From CAVSUB01 sp963730995 (GTDB lineage: Bacteria > Acidobacteriota > Vicinamibacteria > Vicinamibacterales > 2-12-FULL-66-21): a stretch of DNA of 64,000 bases. The stretch's first letter is position 1; every line of letters starts with the position of its first letter. Both the position numbers and the translations under genes were made by a program. The stretch covers positions 1,054,001 through 1,118,000 of the forward strand of contig CAVSUB010000001.1 in assembly GCA_963730995.1 (NCBI GenBank). Direction: 5' to 3'. The notes below the pieces were generated by a model. It saw nothing but the letters and a program-made list of their open reading frames with translations, was not told the origin of the DNA and did no database searches. Positions 37,487-45,708 of the stretch are shown here, in pieces.

Positions 37487-38221
37487 ATGCCCAACACATC
37501 TGTCGGAGTGGCGGCGGAAGCCGCGCCCAAGAGCTTTGTGGGCCGATTCTTCGGCATCATCACCTCTCCGAAAGAAACCTTCCGGTCGGTGGTTGCGCAC
37601 CCGCGATGGTTCGGCATGCTGGCCGTCACCACGTTCATCGTGGCGATGTGCTCGGCGGCCCCGATGTTCACCGAGGCGGGGAAAGAGGCGGCGCTCGACA
37701 AACAGGTCAGCCAGATGCAGTCCTTTGGCATGCAGGTCAACGACCAGATGTACGAGCAGATGCGGCAGCGGATGCGATTCGCGCCGTACACGACGGCCGG
37801 ATTCATCGTCGTGCTCGGACCGATCTTCGCGGTGATCCTGACCGGCATCCTGTTCGCGATCTTCAACGCCGCCCTCGGTGGCGAGGCCAGCTTCAAGCAG
37901 CTGTTCGCCGTGTGGTCGCACGCTGCGGTGATCTCGTCGCTCGGCCAGATATTCACGGCGCCGCTCAACCTCGCTCGAGGCGCGGTTGGAAGCGCCACCA
38001 GCCTGGCGGTGCTCCTGCCCATGATCGACGAACGATCGTTCCTCGGCAGGCTCCTGGGCATGGTGGATCTGTTCGTGGTCTGGTGGGTGTTCGTGCTGGC
38101 AATCGGTCTCGGAGTGCTGTACCGCCGGCGGACGCAGTCGATCGCTCTCGGGTTGTTCAGCGTGTATGCCGTGATTGCGGTCGTCGTTGCCGCCATCATG
38201 AGCCGGATGGGGGGGGCATGA
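37487..38221 (+). CDS. YIP1-family integral membrane protein
   Basis: 244 aa with five membrane segments. The N-terminal cytoplasmic FVGRFFGIITSPKETFRSVVAHP is the usual start of bacterial YIP1-domain proteins. Loops contain an Asp/Met-rich amphipathic stretch (QMQSFGMQVNDQMYEQMRQRM). ATGA overlap with the downstream adaptor gene indicates translational coupling, so it probably acts with the MacA/MacB-like export system. Biochemical role unknown. Confidence 0.85.
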   Translation: MPNTSVGVAAEAAPKSFVGRFFGIITSPKETFRSVVAHPRWFGMLAVTTFIVAMCSAAPMFTEAGKEAALDKQVSQMQSFGMQVNDQMYEQMRQRMRFAPYTTAGFIVVLGPIFAVILTGILFAIFNAALGGEASFKQLFAVWSHAAVISSLGQIFTAPLNLARGAVGSATSLAVLLPMIDERSFLGRLLGMVDLFVVWWVFVLAIGLGVLYRRRTQSIALGLFSVYAVIAVVVAAIMSRMGGA

Positions 38222-39573
38222 CGGGCAAGAAGAAACTGCTCATCGGCGCCGGCGTCGTCGTCATTCTTGGCGCGATTGCCTTTGCCAACTTCAAGTTCAA
38301 GCGGGTTGAGGGCGTCACGGTCAACGTCGAGACGATCAAGTCGCGTGACCTCGAGGCGCTGGTCTCGGCGTCGGGCAAGATCCAGCCGAAGAAATTCGTC
38401 AACATCAGTGCGGACACGATGGGCCGCGTGACGAACCTGGCCGTCGAGGAAGGCGACCGCATCGAGAAGGGGCAGTTCCTCCTCCAGATCGACCCGCGGA
38501 ACCTCCGCTCCGCGGTCCAGCGCACCGAGGCGTCGCTGCTGGCCGCGCGCTCTTCGGCGGACCAGTTGAAGCTCGCGCTCGAGAGCGCGAAGGTAGCGCT
38601 GAAACAGGCGCAGGACGCCTACCGTCGTCAGCAGGACCTGTGGAAGGGCGGCCTGACGACGAAAGAGACGCTCGAAAAAGCAGAGGCCGATCTCAGGATG
38701 CGCGAGGCCGACCTCCGCTCACAGGAGCAGAACGTCACGACTCAGCAGGCCCGGATGCAACAGGAGAGCGCCACGCTCGAGAGCGCGCGCTACGACCTGA
38801 GCAAAGTCCGCATCGAGTCCCCGATCAAAGGCATCGTGACGAAGAGGAACATCGAAGAGGGCGAAACGGTCGTCATCGGCACGATGAACAACGCGGGCAC
38901 GGTGCTGATCACCGTCGCAGACATGTCCATCATCGAGGCTGAAGTGGAAGTGGACGAAACCGACATCCCGAGCGTCAAGTTCGGGCAGGTTGCGAAGGTG
39001 ACGATCGACGCGATCCCGAACAAGACGTTCACCGGCAAGGTGACGGAGATCGGCAACAGTCCGATTACGACCACTGGAGCGGCCGCGTCCTCTTCGCAGG
39101 CGACGAACTTCAAGGTCACCGTGCAGCTGGACACGGAGATTGCGGAAGTCCGGCCCGGATTCAGCTGCACCGCCGAAATCACGACCGCGACGCGGAAGAA
39201 CGTGGTCTCCGTGCCGATCCAGGCGACGACCGTCCGCGAAATGATCGTAGACGAAAAGGGCGACATCGTCCGGAATACCGAGCCTGACGCGTCGAAGCGC
39301 TCACGGCCGGGCGCGGTGCAGGCGTCGGAGCTCAAGCCCGGACAGTCGCGCAAGGAGCTCGAGGGCGTGTTCGTCGTCCGCGACAACAAGGCGCAGTTCG
39401 GGACGGTGAAGACCGGTATCGCCGGCGACAAGTACTTCGAAGTCCTCGGAGGGCTGAAAGAGGGCGACAGCGTGGTCGTCGGTCCGTTCGCGTCGGTCCG
39501 TGAGCTGAACGACGGCGCCGCCGTCAAGATCGAGCAGGCGGCGCGGTCCCTGCCCGGCTCGGCCAAGAAGTAG
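38218..39573 (+). CDS. MacA-like periplasmic adaptor (HlyD/RND family)
   Basis: 451 aa. N-terminal membrane anchor (LLIGAGVVVILGAIAFANF), first lipoyl half (GRVTNLAVEEGDRIEKGQFLLQID), a long helical hairpin (about 100-190), second lipoyl half (ESPIKGIVTKRNIEEGETV), beta-barrel and membrane-proximal domains. Links an inner-membrane transporter to an outer-membrane channel. An unusual Lys/Arg/Ser-rich insert (residues ~350-385) lies in the membrane-proximal region. Its TAG stop starts a 13-bp hairpin before the first permease. Confidence 0.92.
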   Translation: MTGKKKLLIGAGVVVILGAIAFANFKFKRVEGVTVNVETIKSRDLEALVSASGKIQPKKFVNISADTMGRVTNLAVEEGDRIEKGQFLLQIDPRNLRSAVQRTEASLLAARSSADQLKLALESAKVALKQAQDAYRRQQDLWKGGLTTKETLEKAEADLRMREADLRSQEQNVTTQQARMQQESATLESARYDLSKVRIESPIKGIVTKRNIEEGETVVIGTMNNAGTVLITVADMSIIEAEVEVDETDIPSVKFGQVAKVTIDAIPNKTFTGKVTEIGNSPITTTGAAASSSQATNFKVTVQLDTEIAEVRPGFSCTAEITTATRKNVVSVPIQATTVREMIVDEKGDIVRNTEPDASKRSRPGAVQASELKPGQSRKELEGVFVVRDNKAQFGTVKTGIAGDKYFEVLGGLKEGDSVVVGPFASVRELNDGAAVKIEQAARSLPGSAKK

Positions 39574-39598
39574 GGCGCGGGCTTCAGCCCGCGCCCTA
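39571..39598. repeat. Hairpin repeat starting at the macA stop codon
   Basis: TAGGGCGCGGGCT, TC, AGCCCGCGCCCTA: perfect 13-bp stem with a 2-base centre. The TAG stop is the first triplet of the stem. This is a widespread intergenic type (GGGCTTCAGCCC); a relative with GGGCCTGAAGGCCC lies at 55230. Confidence 0.85.
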
Positions 39599-39613
39599 CA
39601 TGGGAACCGAAGC

Positions 39614-40837
39614 ATGAACCAGTTCCTCGAAGCGGTCGGCATCGCGCTGAACGCCATCTGGACGAACAAGCTGCGGTCGTTCCTGACGGTCCTCGGGAAC
39701 ATCGTCGCCGTCACGTCGATCATCGCCGTCGTGTCGCTCATCCAGGGGATGAACGCGTACGTGACGGACGCGATCGTGTCGAACGTCGGAGCCGACAACT
39801 TCACGATTCAGCGCACGCCGGTGGTCCGCAGCGCCGAAGACGAGGAGCGCGTGCGGAGCAACCCGCGCATCAGCGTCGAGGACGGCGAGGCCGTCCGCAA
39901 GTTCAGCGACAACATCAACGCCGTGGCGGCGCAGGCGAACTCCTCGGCCCGCGTCGCCTACGGCGAGGAGTCGCTCGACAGCGTGCAGATCCAGGGTGTG
40001 TCGCGCGACTACGTCTTCTTCTCGACCTTCAACGTCGAGCGCGGGCGCCTGATCAACCCGACGGAAATCGATCGCAGCCGGCCCCTGACCGTCCTCGGAT
40101 GGCAGACGGCTGAACGGCTCTTCGGGCCGGCGGACCCGATCGACAAGGTCATCACTATCAAAGGAGAGCACTTCAGGGTGGTCGGAGTCAGCGAGAAGAA
40201 GGGATCGGCGTTCGGGCAGTCCCAGGACGAGTTCGCGATCGTCCCGCTTGGAGAGTTCCAGAAGATGTTCGGCGCGCGCTTCGGCATGCAACTGCTCGTC
40301 AAGCCGAAGTCGCCCGATCTCGTCAGCGTCGCCATGGACGAAGCGACGGTAGCGATGCGCATCCAGCGGCGGCTCAGACCCGGGAAGCCGGACAACTTCG
40401 GGATGCTCACGTCCGATTCGCTCCTGGACCTGTACCACCAGGCGACCAACGGGATTTTCGCGGTGCTCGTCGGCGTGGTCGCGCTGTCGCTCGTGGTCGG
40501 CGGCATCGTGATCATGAACATCATGCTGATGGTCGTCAGCGAGCGCACGCGGGAGATCGGCCTGCGCAAAGCGCTTGGCGCACGGCGACGTGACATCGTC
40601 TGGCAGATTCTGACGGAGTCGGTCACGCTGTCAGTGCTGGGCGGCGTCGCCGGGACTTTCATCGGCTTCGTCGTCGCCATCATCATCAGCAAGCTATCGC
40701 CGCTGCCGGCCGCCGTGCAATTCTGGTCGGTCGCCATCGGCATCGGGATAACCGCGGTTGTCGGCCTCTTCTTCGGCCTCTATCCAGCGATGCGGGCCGC
40801 GAGACTGGATCCGATCGAAGCGCTGCGACGGGAGTAG
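39614..40837 (+). CDS. MacB-like ABC transporter permease 1
   Basis: 407 aa. One N-terminal span (RSFLTVLGNIVAVTSIIAVVSLIQ), a MacB periplasmic core domain (about 45-270), and a C-terminal FtsX domain with three spans including the motif SERTREIGLRKALGARRRDIV. It lacks its own ATPase domain. Good spacing (14 bp) to permease 2; the pair could form a heterodimer. Substrate unknown. Confidence 0.92.
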   Translation: MNQFLEAVGIALNAIWTNKLRSFLTVLGNIVAVTSIIAVVSLIQGMNAYVTDAIVSNVGADNFTIQRTPVVRSAEDEERVRSNPRISVEDGEAVRKFSDNINAVAAQANSSARVAYGEESLDSVQIQGVSRDYVFFSTFNVERGRLINPTEIDRSRPLTVLGWQTAERLFGPADPIDKVITIKGEHFRVVGVSEKKGSAFGQSQDEFAIVPLGEFQKMFGARFGMQLLVKPKSPDLVSVAMDEATVAMRIQRRLRPGKPDNFGMLTSDSLLDLYHQATNGIFAVLVGVVALSLVVGGIVIMNIMLMVVSERTREIGLRKALGARRRDIVWQILTESVTLSVLGGVAGTFIGFVVAIIISKLSPLPAAVQFWSVAIGIGITAVVGLFFGLYPAMRAARLDPIEALRRE

Positions 40838-40851
40838 GCGTAACCGAAATC

Positions 40852-42150
40852 ATGGCGACGATTCGAACCGGGCTGTTTCGCGAGATCGTGTCGATGTCGT
40901 TCGACACGCTGCGCACGAGCAAGATGCGCTCGGCTCTGACGGTCCTTGGTGTCGTCATCGGCATCACGTCGATCGTCGGGATGACGTCCCTCATCCGCGG
41001 GTTCGACGAGTCGCTGCGCGACTCCATCCGCGCGCTCGGGCCGAATACGGTCTTCGTGCAGAAGTTCAGCGCGTTGAGCTTCTCGGCGGGCAAGTCGTTC
41101 CTGGAAGTGGCGAAGCGCCCGAACATCACACGGGAGGACGCACGCGCGGTCGCGCGCGAGTCACCGTCGATCGCGGTCGTCGATGTCTGGCTCGGCGGCC
41201 AGGACCGGACCCGCGTCTACTACGGTCACGAGAAGACGACGCAAATTGGGATTCTCGGTGCCACGGAAAACTTCTCGGCCGTCAATTTCATCAAGCTCGA
41301 GCTGGGCCGCCTCTTCACCCCGTCGGAGGTCGAGCACCGCCGCCAGGTCGTCGTGCTCGGCCAGAACCCGTACAAGTCGCTGTTTCCGAACATCGATCCG
41401 CTCGGGAAAAAGGTTCGGATCGGCGCCAACGAGTTCACCGTCATCGGCGTCTTCGGCAAGCGGCCGAGCCCCGGAGGCTTCGGCGGCGCGGATGACTTCG
41501 TCGTGGTTCCGTTCACGGCGCAGGAGAAGTTCTACGGGAAGGTCGTGAAGGGAGGATACACCGGCGGCGGCAACGTCAGCCGGGCGGCGGTCCGCTCCGC
41601 GATGATCGCGATCGTGCCGCGCGACGACGCGACGCGCGCGCAGGCGATGGCGGAGGCGGAAGCCGTGATGCGCATCCGCCACAACCTGAAGCTCGATGAA
41701 CCGAACGACTTCGACCTTGTGACGCAGGACGCGATCCTCAAAGTGTGGGATCAGTTCAGCCAGGCGACGTTCCTCGCGCTCGTCGTGATCAGCTCGATCG
41801 CGCTGATGGTCGGCGGCATCGGCGTGATGGCGATCATGATGATCTCCGTGACCGAACGCACTCGGGAGATCGGTGTCCGGAAGGCTCTCGGCGCGCGACG
41901 CCGCGAGATTCTCTGGCAGTTCCTAATCGAGGCCGCCTTCCTGACGTCCATGGGTGGCGTCCTCGGGATCATCCTCGGCAGCAGCATCGGCGTCATCGTC
42001 CACTGGGTCTCGGGCTTCCCAATCTCCCTCCCCTGGTGGTCCTTCGCGCTCGGCATCGGCTTCTCCGCCAGCGTCGGAATTTTCTTCGGCCTGTTCCCGG
42101 CAATCAAGGCGTCGCGGCTGGATCCGATCGAAGCGCTCAGATACGAGTAG
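40852..42150 (+). CDS. MacB-like ABC transporter permease 2
   Basis: 432 aa. Same plan as permease 1: N-terminal span (RSALTVLGVVIGITSIVGMTSLIRG), periplasmic core, and FtsX domain with TERTREIGVRKALGARRREIL. The core has a Gly-rich loop (RPSPGGFGGADD) not seen in permease 1. The gene ends the adaptor-permease-permease run and no ABC ATPase gene is within the run or downstream; the nearest ATPase is the unrelated ABC-2 type at 23811. Confidence 0.92.
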   Translation: MATIRTGLFREIVSMSFDTLRTSKMRSALTVLGVVIGITSIVGMTSLIRGFDESLRDSIRALGPNTVFVQKFSALSFSAGKSFLEVAKRPNITREDARAVARESPSIAVVDVWLGGQDRTRVYYGHEKTTQIGILGATENFSAVNFIKLELGRLFTPSEVEHRRQVVVLGQNPYKSLFPNIDPLGKKVRIGANEFTVIGVFGKRPSPGGFGGADDFVVVPFTAQEKFYGKVVKGGYTGGGNVSRAAVRSAMIAIVPRDDATRAQAMAEAEAVMRIRHNLKLDEPNDFDLVTQDAILKVWDQFSQATFLALVVISSIALMVGGIGVMAIMMISVTERTREIGVRKALGARRREILWQFLIEAAFLTSMGGVLGIILGSSIGVIVHWVSGFPISLPWWSFALGIGFSASVGIFFGLFPAIKASRLDPIEALRYE

Positions 42151-42154
42151 GGGG

Positions 42155-42188
42155 AAGCTTTCAGCTCTCAGCCTTCAGCTTTCAGCTT
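42155..42188. repeat. Left arm of inverted AGCT repeats flanking the four-helix gene
   Basis: AAGCTTTCAGCTCTCAGCC then TTCAGCTTTCAGCTT. Its complement matches the right arm at 42616-42677, so the enclosed gene is bracketed by inverted copies. Confidence 0.85.
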
Positions 42189-42256
42189 CAACGGCTAGCG
42201 GCTTCCCTCATCTCGCACGCCCCTTGCACGCTCCTCGATGTTGGAGGAAAAAGAGC

Positions 42257-42656
42257 GTGCAGAACTTCCGAAATCTGCTCGTGTGGCAGAAATCGCACCG
42301 TCTGGCCCTCGAAATCGATGCGTTTTCTGTGACGCTGCTCGAGCGCCGTCAGTTTGCATCTGAGAGACCAACTCGTTCGCGCGGCCCGCTCGGTACCTGC
42401 AAACATCGCGGAAGGATGCGGACGGACGGGCGATCGGGAGTTCCGGCGTTTCGTTCGCGTCGCCTTGGGTTCCGCCAGCGAACTTGAGTATCATCTGGTT
42501 TTCGCCCGCGATCTTGGTCTGCTGCCTGGCCCTGAGTACATCCGCCTTTCAGGACTGACGGCGGAAATCAAGCGCATGCTGAGTGGCCTCGCAGCCCGCC
42601 TCAGCTCAGATCTCAGGCTGAAAGCTGATGGCCGACAGCCGAAAGCTGACGGCTGA
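42257..42656 (+). CDS. Four-helix bundle protein (23S rRNA intervening-sequence type), frameshifted
   Basis: The family is about 120 aa, found in 23S rRNA intervening sequences and as solitary genes, and related to the Avd accessory protein of diversity-generating retroelements. GTG 42257 is preceded by GGAGG and begins VQNFRNLLVWQKSHRLALEI. After base ~42359 the frame changes to LRDQLVRAARSVPANIAEGCGR...SASELEYHLVFARDLGLL...EIKRMLSGL. Removing one T restores QFALRDQLVRAA, the usual family sequence. The last ~15 residues come from the flanking repeat. Bracketed by inverted AGCT repeats. Confidence 0.8.
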
Positions 42657-42677
42657 AAGCTGGTAGCTGGCAGCTGC
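42616..42677. repeat. Right arm of inverted AGCT repeats flanking the four-helix gene
   Basis: Units GGCTGAAAGCTGATGGCCG, ACAGCCGAAAGCTGACGG, CTGAAAGCTGGTAGCTGG. Overlaps the 3' codons of the four-helix gene and ends shortly before the fusA2-like Shine-Dalgarno (CGGAGG). Confidence 0.85.
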
Positions 42678-42695
42678 AATCCGGAGGTCCTGTCT

Positions 42696-44795
42696 ATGAA
42701 GGTCTATGACGCCCAAAGCCTCAGAAATGTCGCGCTCGTCGGGCACAGCGGGTCCGGCAAGACTCAGCTGCTGTCGACGTTGTTGTTCGATGCCGGGGCC
42801 GTCAACCGGCTGGGACGGGTGGACGACGGCACGTCGGTGACGGACTACGACGAAGAAGCGATCGCCCGGAAGCACACCCTCGCGTCCAGCCTCGCCTGTG
42901 CCGAGTGGAACAAGACCAAGATCAACATCATCGACACGCCAGGCATCGCGAATTTCCTGAGCGACGCGCATGCGGCGCTTCGCGTCGCGGACGCGGCGCT
43001 CGTCGTCGTCGATGCCGTCTCCGGCGCGGAGGTCTCGACGGAGAAGATGTGGGCATCCGCCGAAGAGCTCGGCGTGCCGCGAATCATCGTCCTCAACCGG
43101 CTGGACCGCGAGCGCGCCAGCCTCGAGCGGTCGGTGGAGTCATTGCGAGCGGTGTTCGGACGCACGGTCATTCCTATTCAGCTTCCTATCGGTGAAGAGA
43201 AGGCTTTTCGCGGCGTGATCGATCTCGTATCGATCAAGGCATGGACCTATCCAAACGACGCGAGCGGAAAGGCGACGGAAGGTGAAGTGCCCTCGGAGCT
43301 CGCGGCCGACGCGCAGCGCGCGCGCGAGGCGCTCATCGAGATGGTCGCGGAGGCCGACGATGCGCTGATGGAGAAGTTCTTCGACGCGGGAACGCTGACG
43401 CAGGAGGACCTGGTGTCCGGGCTCAAGCGGGGCGTCGCCGCCGGCCGGATCTTCCCGGTGGTGTGCACGTCAGCCACCACCAATCTCGGGATTCAGCCGC
43501 TTCTCGACGCGATCATCTCCTACGTGCAGCCGCCCGCCGAGCGTCCGTTCAACGCCAAGAACCAGAACGGCCAGGAGGACGTGACCGTCGCCGCAACCGA
43601 CAGCGGTCCGGCCGTTGCCTTCGTGTGGAAGACCGTCGCCGATCCGTTCGCCGGACGCATCACGCTGTTCCGGGTGGTCTCGGGCACGCTGCGGTCGGAC
43701 TCCACGGTGCAGAACATGACGCGGGAGACGTCGGAGCGTCTCGGCCACCTCGTCCTCCTTCAAGGCAAGACGCAGACGAACGTGCCGGAGATCAAGGCCG
43801 GTGACCTGGGCGCCGTCGCGAAGTTGAAGGACACGCAGACCAGCGACCTCATCGGCGACAAGAGCGCGGCCGTCCGCATTCCGCCCATCAAATTCCCGGA
43901 GCCCGTGATCTCGTACGCGATCGAGCCGAAGAGCCGCGGCGACGAGGACAAGATCAGCACGTCGCTGCACCGCCTCCAGGAAGAGGACCCCAGCATCAAC
44001 TACACACGGGACCCGCAGACCAAGGAGCTGCTGCTCGCCGGCCAGGGGCAGTCGCACATCGAGGTGACGGTCGCGAAGCTGAAGCGCCGGTTCGGCGTCG
44101 AGGTCAACCTCAAGCTTCCGCGCATTCCCTACCGGGAGACGATCACCGCGTCGACCGAGGCGCACGGGCGTCACAAGAAGCAGACGGGCGGGCACGGCCA
44201 GTTCGGCGACTGCAAGGTGAAGTTCGAGCCGCTCGCGCGCGGCAGCGACTTCGAGTTCGTCGACGACATCTTCGGTGGATCGATCCCGCGCCAGTTCATT
44301 CCGGCCGTGGAAAAAGGGCTGCAGGACGCACGGATGCGTGGTTTTCTTGCAGGCTATCCGATGGTGGATTTCAGGGCGACGGTCTTCGACGGTTCCTATC
44401 ACCAGGTGGATTCGAACGAATTGTCGTTCAAGATGGCCGCCACGCTGGCGTTCAAGGACGGCATGACGCGTGCGCGACCGACGCTCCTCGAACCGGTGAT
44501 GGACGTCGAGGTCTACGCGCCGAGCGATTACGCCGGGGACCTGATGGGCGATCTCAACAGCCGCCGTGGCCGGATCGGCGGGATGGACACCCGCGGGGCG
44601 TCCACGGTCATCCGCGCGAAGGTGCCAATGTCTGAGATGCTGACCTACGAGCAGCACCTCACGTCCGCGACGGGCGGACGCGGCTCCTACCACATGGAGT
44701 TCTCACACTACGAAGAAGTGCCCTCGCACCTGCACGCCAAGATCATCTCAGCCGCGAAGGCGGAGAAGGGTCAGGAGACGGCGGAGGAAGTGTAG
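42696..44795 (+). CDS. Elongation factor G paralogue (FusA2-like)
   Basis: 699 aa translational GTPase of the EF-G-like class. The G1 loop is GHSGSGKTQLL rather than AHIDAGKTTT, the G3 region is IIDTPGIANFL, and the G4 motif is NRLD instead of NKxD. Domains II-V follow, with YRETITASTEAHGRHKKQTGGHGQFGD and the C-terminal GRGSYHMEFSHYEEVP. The bona fide EF-G is at 62327. Paralogues of this kind are often conditional or of uncertain role. ATG 42696 has a strong CGGAGG site. It converges with the rplQ operon across a strong hairpin. Confidence 0.9.
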   Translation: MKVYDAQSLRNVALVGHSGSGKTQLLSTLLFDAGAVNRLGRVDDGTSVTDYDEEAIARKHTLASSLACAEWNKTKINIIDTPGIANFLSDAHAALRVADAALVVVDAVSGAEVSTEKMWASAEELGVPRIIVLNRLDRERASLERSVESLRAVFGRTVIPIQLPIGEEKAFRGVIDLVSIKAWTYPNDASGKATEGEVPSELAADAQRAREALIEMVAEADDALMEKFFDAGTLTQEDLVSGLKRGVAAGRIFPVVCTSATTNLGIQPLLDAIISYVQPPAERPFNAKNQNGQEDVTVAATDSGPAVAFVWKTVADPFAGRITLFRVVSGTLRSDSTVQNMTRETSERLGHLVLLQGKTQTNVPEIKAGDLGAVAKLKDTQTSDLIGDKSAAVRIPPIKFPEPVISYAIEPKSRGDEDKISTSLHRLQEEDPSINYTRDPQTKELLLAGQGQSHIEVTVAKLKRRFGVEVNLKLPRIPYRETITASTEAHGRHKKQTGGHGQFGDCKVKFEPLARGSDFEFVDDIFGGSIPRQFIPAVEKGLQDARMRGFLAGYPMVDFRATVFDGSYHQVDSNELSFKMAATLAFKDGMTRARPTLLEPVMDVEVYAPSDYAGDLMGDLNSRRGRIGGMDTRGASTVIRAKVPMSEMLTYEQHLTSATGGRGSYHMEFSHYEEVPSHLHAKIISAAKAEKGQETAEEV

Positions 44796-44807
44796 GTTGT
44801 TAGCGAA

Positions 44808-44932
44808 CAGCTAACAGCAGTCAGCCATCAGCTTGAAGAGAAAGGGCCGGCTCGCGAACGCGCGAGCCGGCCCTTGTTGTCTCGATTTGAAGCAGAACGG
44901 GCTGATAGCTGACCGCTGAGAGCTGAAAAGCT
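44808..44932. repeat. Paired-arm AGCT repeat between fusA2-like gene and rplQ
   Basis: Left arm 44808-44834 (CAGCTAACAGCAGTCAGCC...), right arm 44901-44932 (GCTGATAGCTGACCGCTGAG, AGCTGAAAAGCT). The loop contains the convergent terminator. The right arm ends at the rplQ stop codon. Confidence 0.8.
44842..44875. terminator. Bidirectional terminator between convergent operons
   Basis: AAGGGCCGGCTCGCG, AACG, CGCGAGCCGGCCCTT: a perfect 15-bp stem and 4-base loop. The minus-strand side is followed by CTTTCTCTTC, the plus-strand side by GTTGTCTC. It lies between the EF-G paralogue (+) and rplQ (-). Confidence 0.85.
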
Positions 44933-45570
44933 TACGATCCCCCAGCCTTCCGCGGCGTCGACGTCTTCGCGCCCTTGCCGCGGGTGTCGGCGCGGCTTGG
45001 TTTGGCGCTCTTGTCCCGGGCGGGCCGGGTCTTCTTCGGCGCACCTTCCTCGGCGGACTCGCCTTCAGCCGGCTCGGCTTTCCGGCCGCGCAGGCGTTCG
45101 GCCGCGGCGCGGAGCCTTCCGCCGACGCCCTTTGGCTTTGCCTTCTCCGCAGCTTCCTTCTTCTCGTTCTCACTCTCGGGGTCGTATTCCGAGCCGACGA
45201 GCTCGATCTGCGCGACCTCGGCGCTGTCGCCGCGACGGTAACCGAGCCGCAGGATGCGGGTGTAGCCGCCCGGCCGCGTTTCGAACCGGGGCGCGATCGT
45301 GTCGAACAGCTTGGTCACGACATCGCGATCCTGGATATCCCGAAGGACCAGGCGCCGCGCGTGCAGCGACTTGCCGTTCGCTGCGCCAGCGGCCACTCCA
45401 CGCTTCGCGATCGTGATGATACGCTCGACGAACGGGCGAAGCTCCTTGGCCTTCGGGACCGTCGTCTCGATGTGCTCGTGCAACAGGAGCGCGTGCGCCT
45501 GGTTGCGAAGCATGGCGATCCGATGCTCGGTGACCCGCCCCAGCTTGCGGTGACTGACTCTGTGACGCAT
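44932..45570 (-). CDS. rplQ: 50S ribosomal protein L17 with long basic tail
   Basis: 212 aa. The first ~115 residues are L17 (MRHRVSHRKLGRVTEHRIAM, LLLHEHIETTVPKAKELRPFVE, GGYTRILRLGYRRGDSAEVAQIELV). The family is usually 115-130 aa. The extra ~85 residues form a Lys/Ala/Glu/Arg-rich tail, probably disordered and rRNA-interacting. Last gene of the alpha operon, after rpoA. Confidence 0.95.
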   Translation of the reverse strand: MRHRVSHRKLGRVTEHRIAMLRNQAHALLLHEHIETTVPKAKELRPFVERIITIAKRGVAAGAANGKSLHARRLVLRDIQDRDVVTKLFDTIAPRFETRPGGYTRILRLGYRRGDSAEVAQIELVGSEYDPESENEKKEAAEKAKPKGVGGRLRAAAERLRGRKAEPAEGESAEEGAPKKTRPARDKSAKPSRADTRGKGAKTSTPRKAGGS

Positions 45571-45586
45571 GACTCTCGATCCTTAT

Positions 45587-45701
45587 CGGGACTCGGGATC
45601 CGGGACTCGGGGCTCGCAAAGAGGATTCGCTGCCGTCGCGATCCCGGCTGGTCGCGGCGTCTGCGTGTCCCCGAGCGGCGAGCGCCCGAGTCCCGAGCCC
45701 C
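45587..45701. repeat. Paired-arm GGGACTCGG repeat between rpoA and rplQ
   Basis: Left arm 45587-45616 (CGGGACTCGGGATCCGGGAC, TCGGGGCTCG), right arm 45669-45701 (CCCCGAGCGGCGAGCGCCCG, AGTCCCGAGCCCC). Same paired-arm design as the AGCT family but unrelated sequence. A single-arm relative lies at 28462. Confidence 0.75.
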
Positions 45702-45708
45702 GTCTGGA

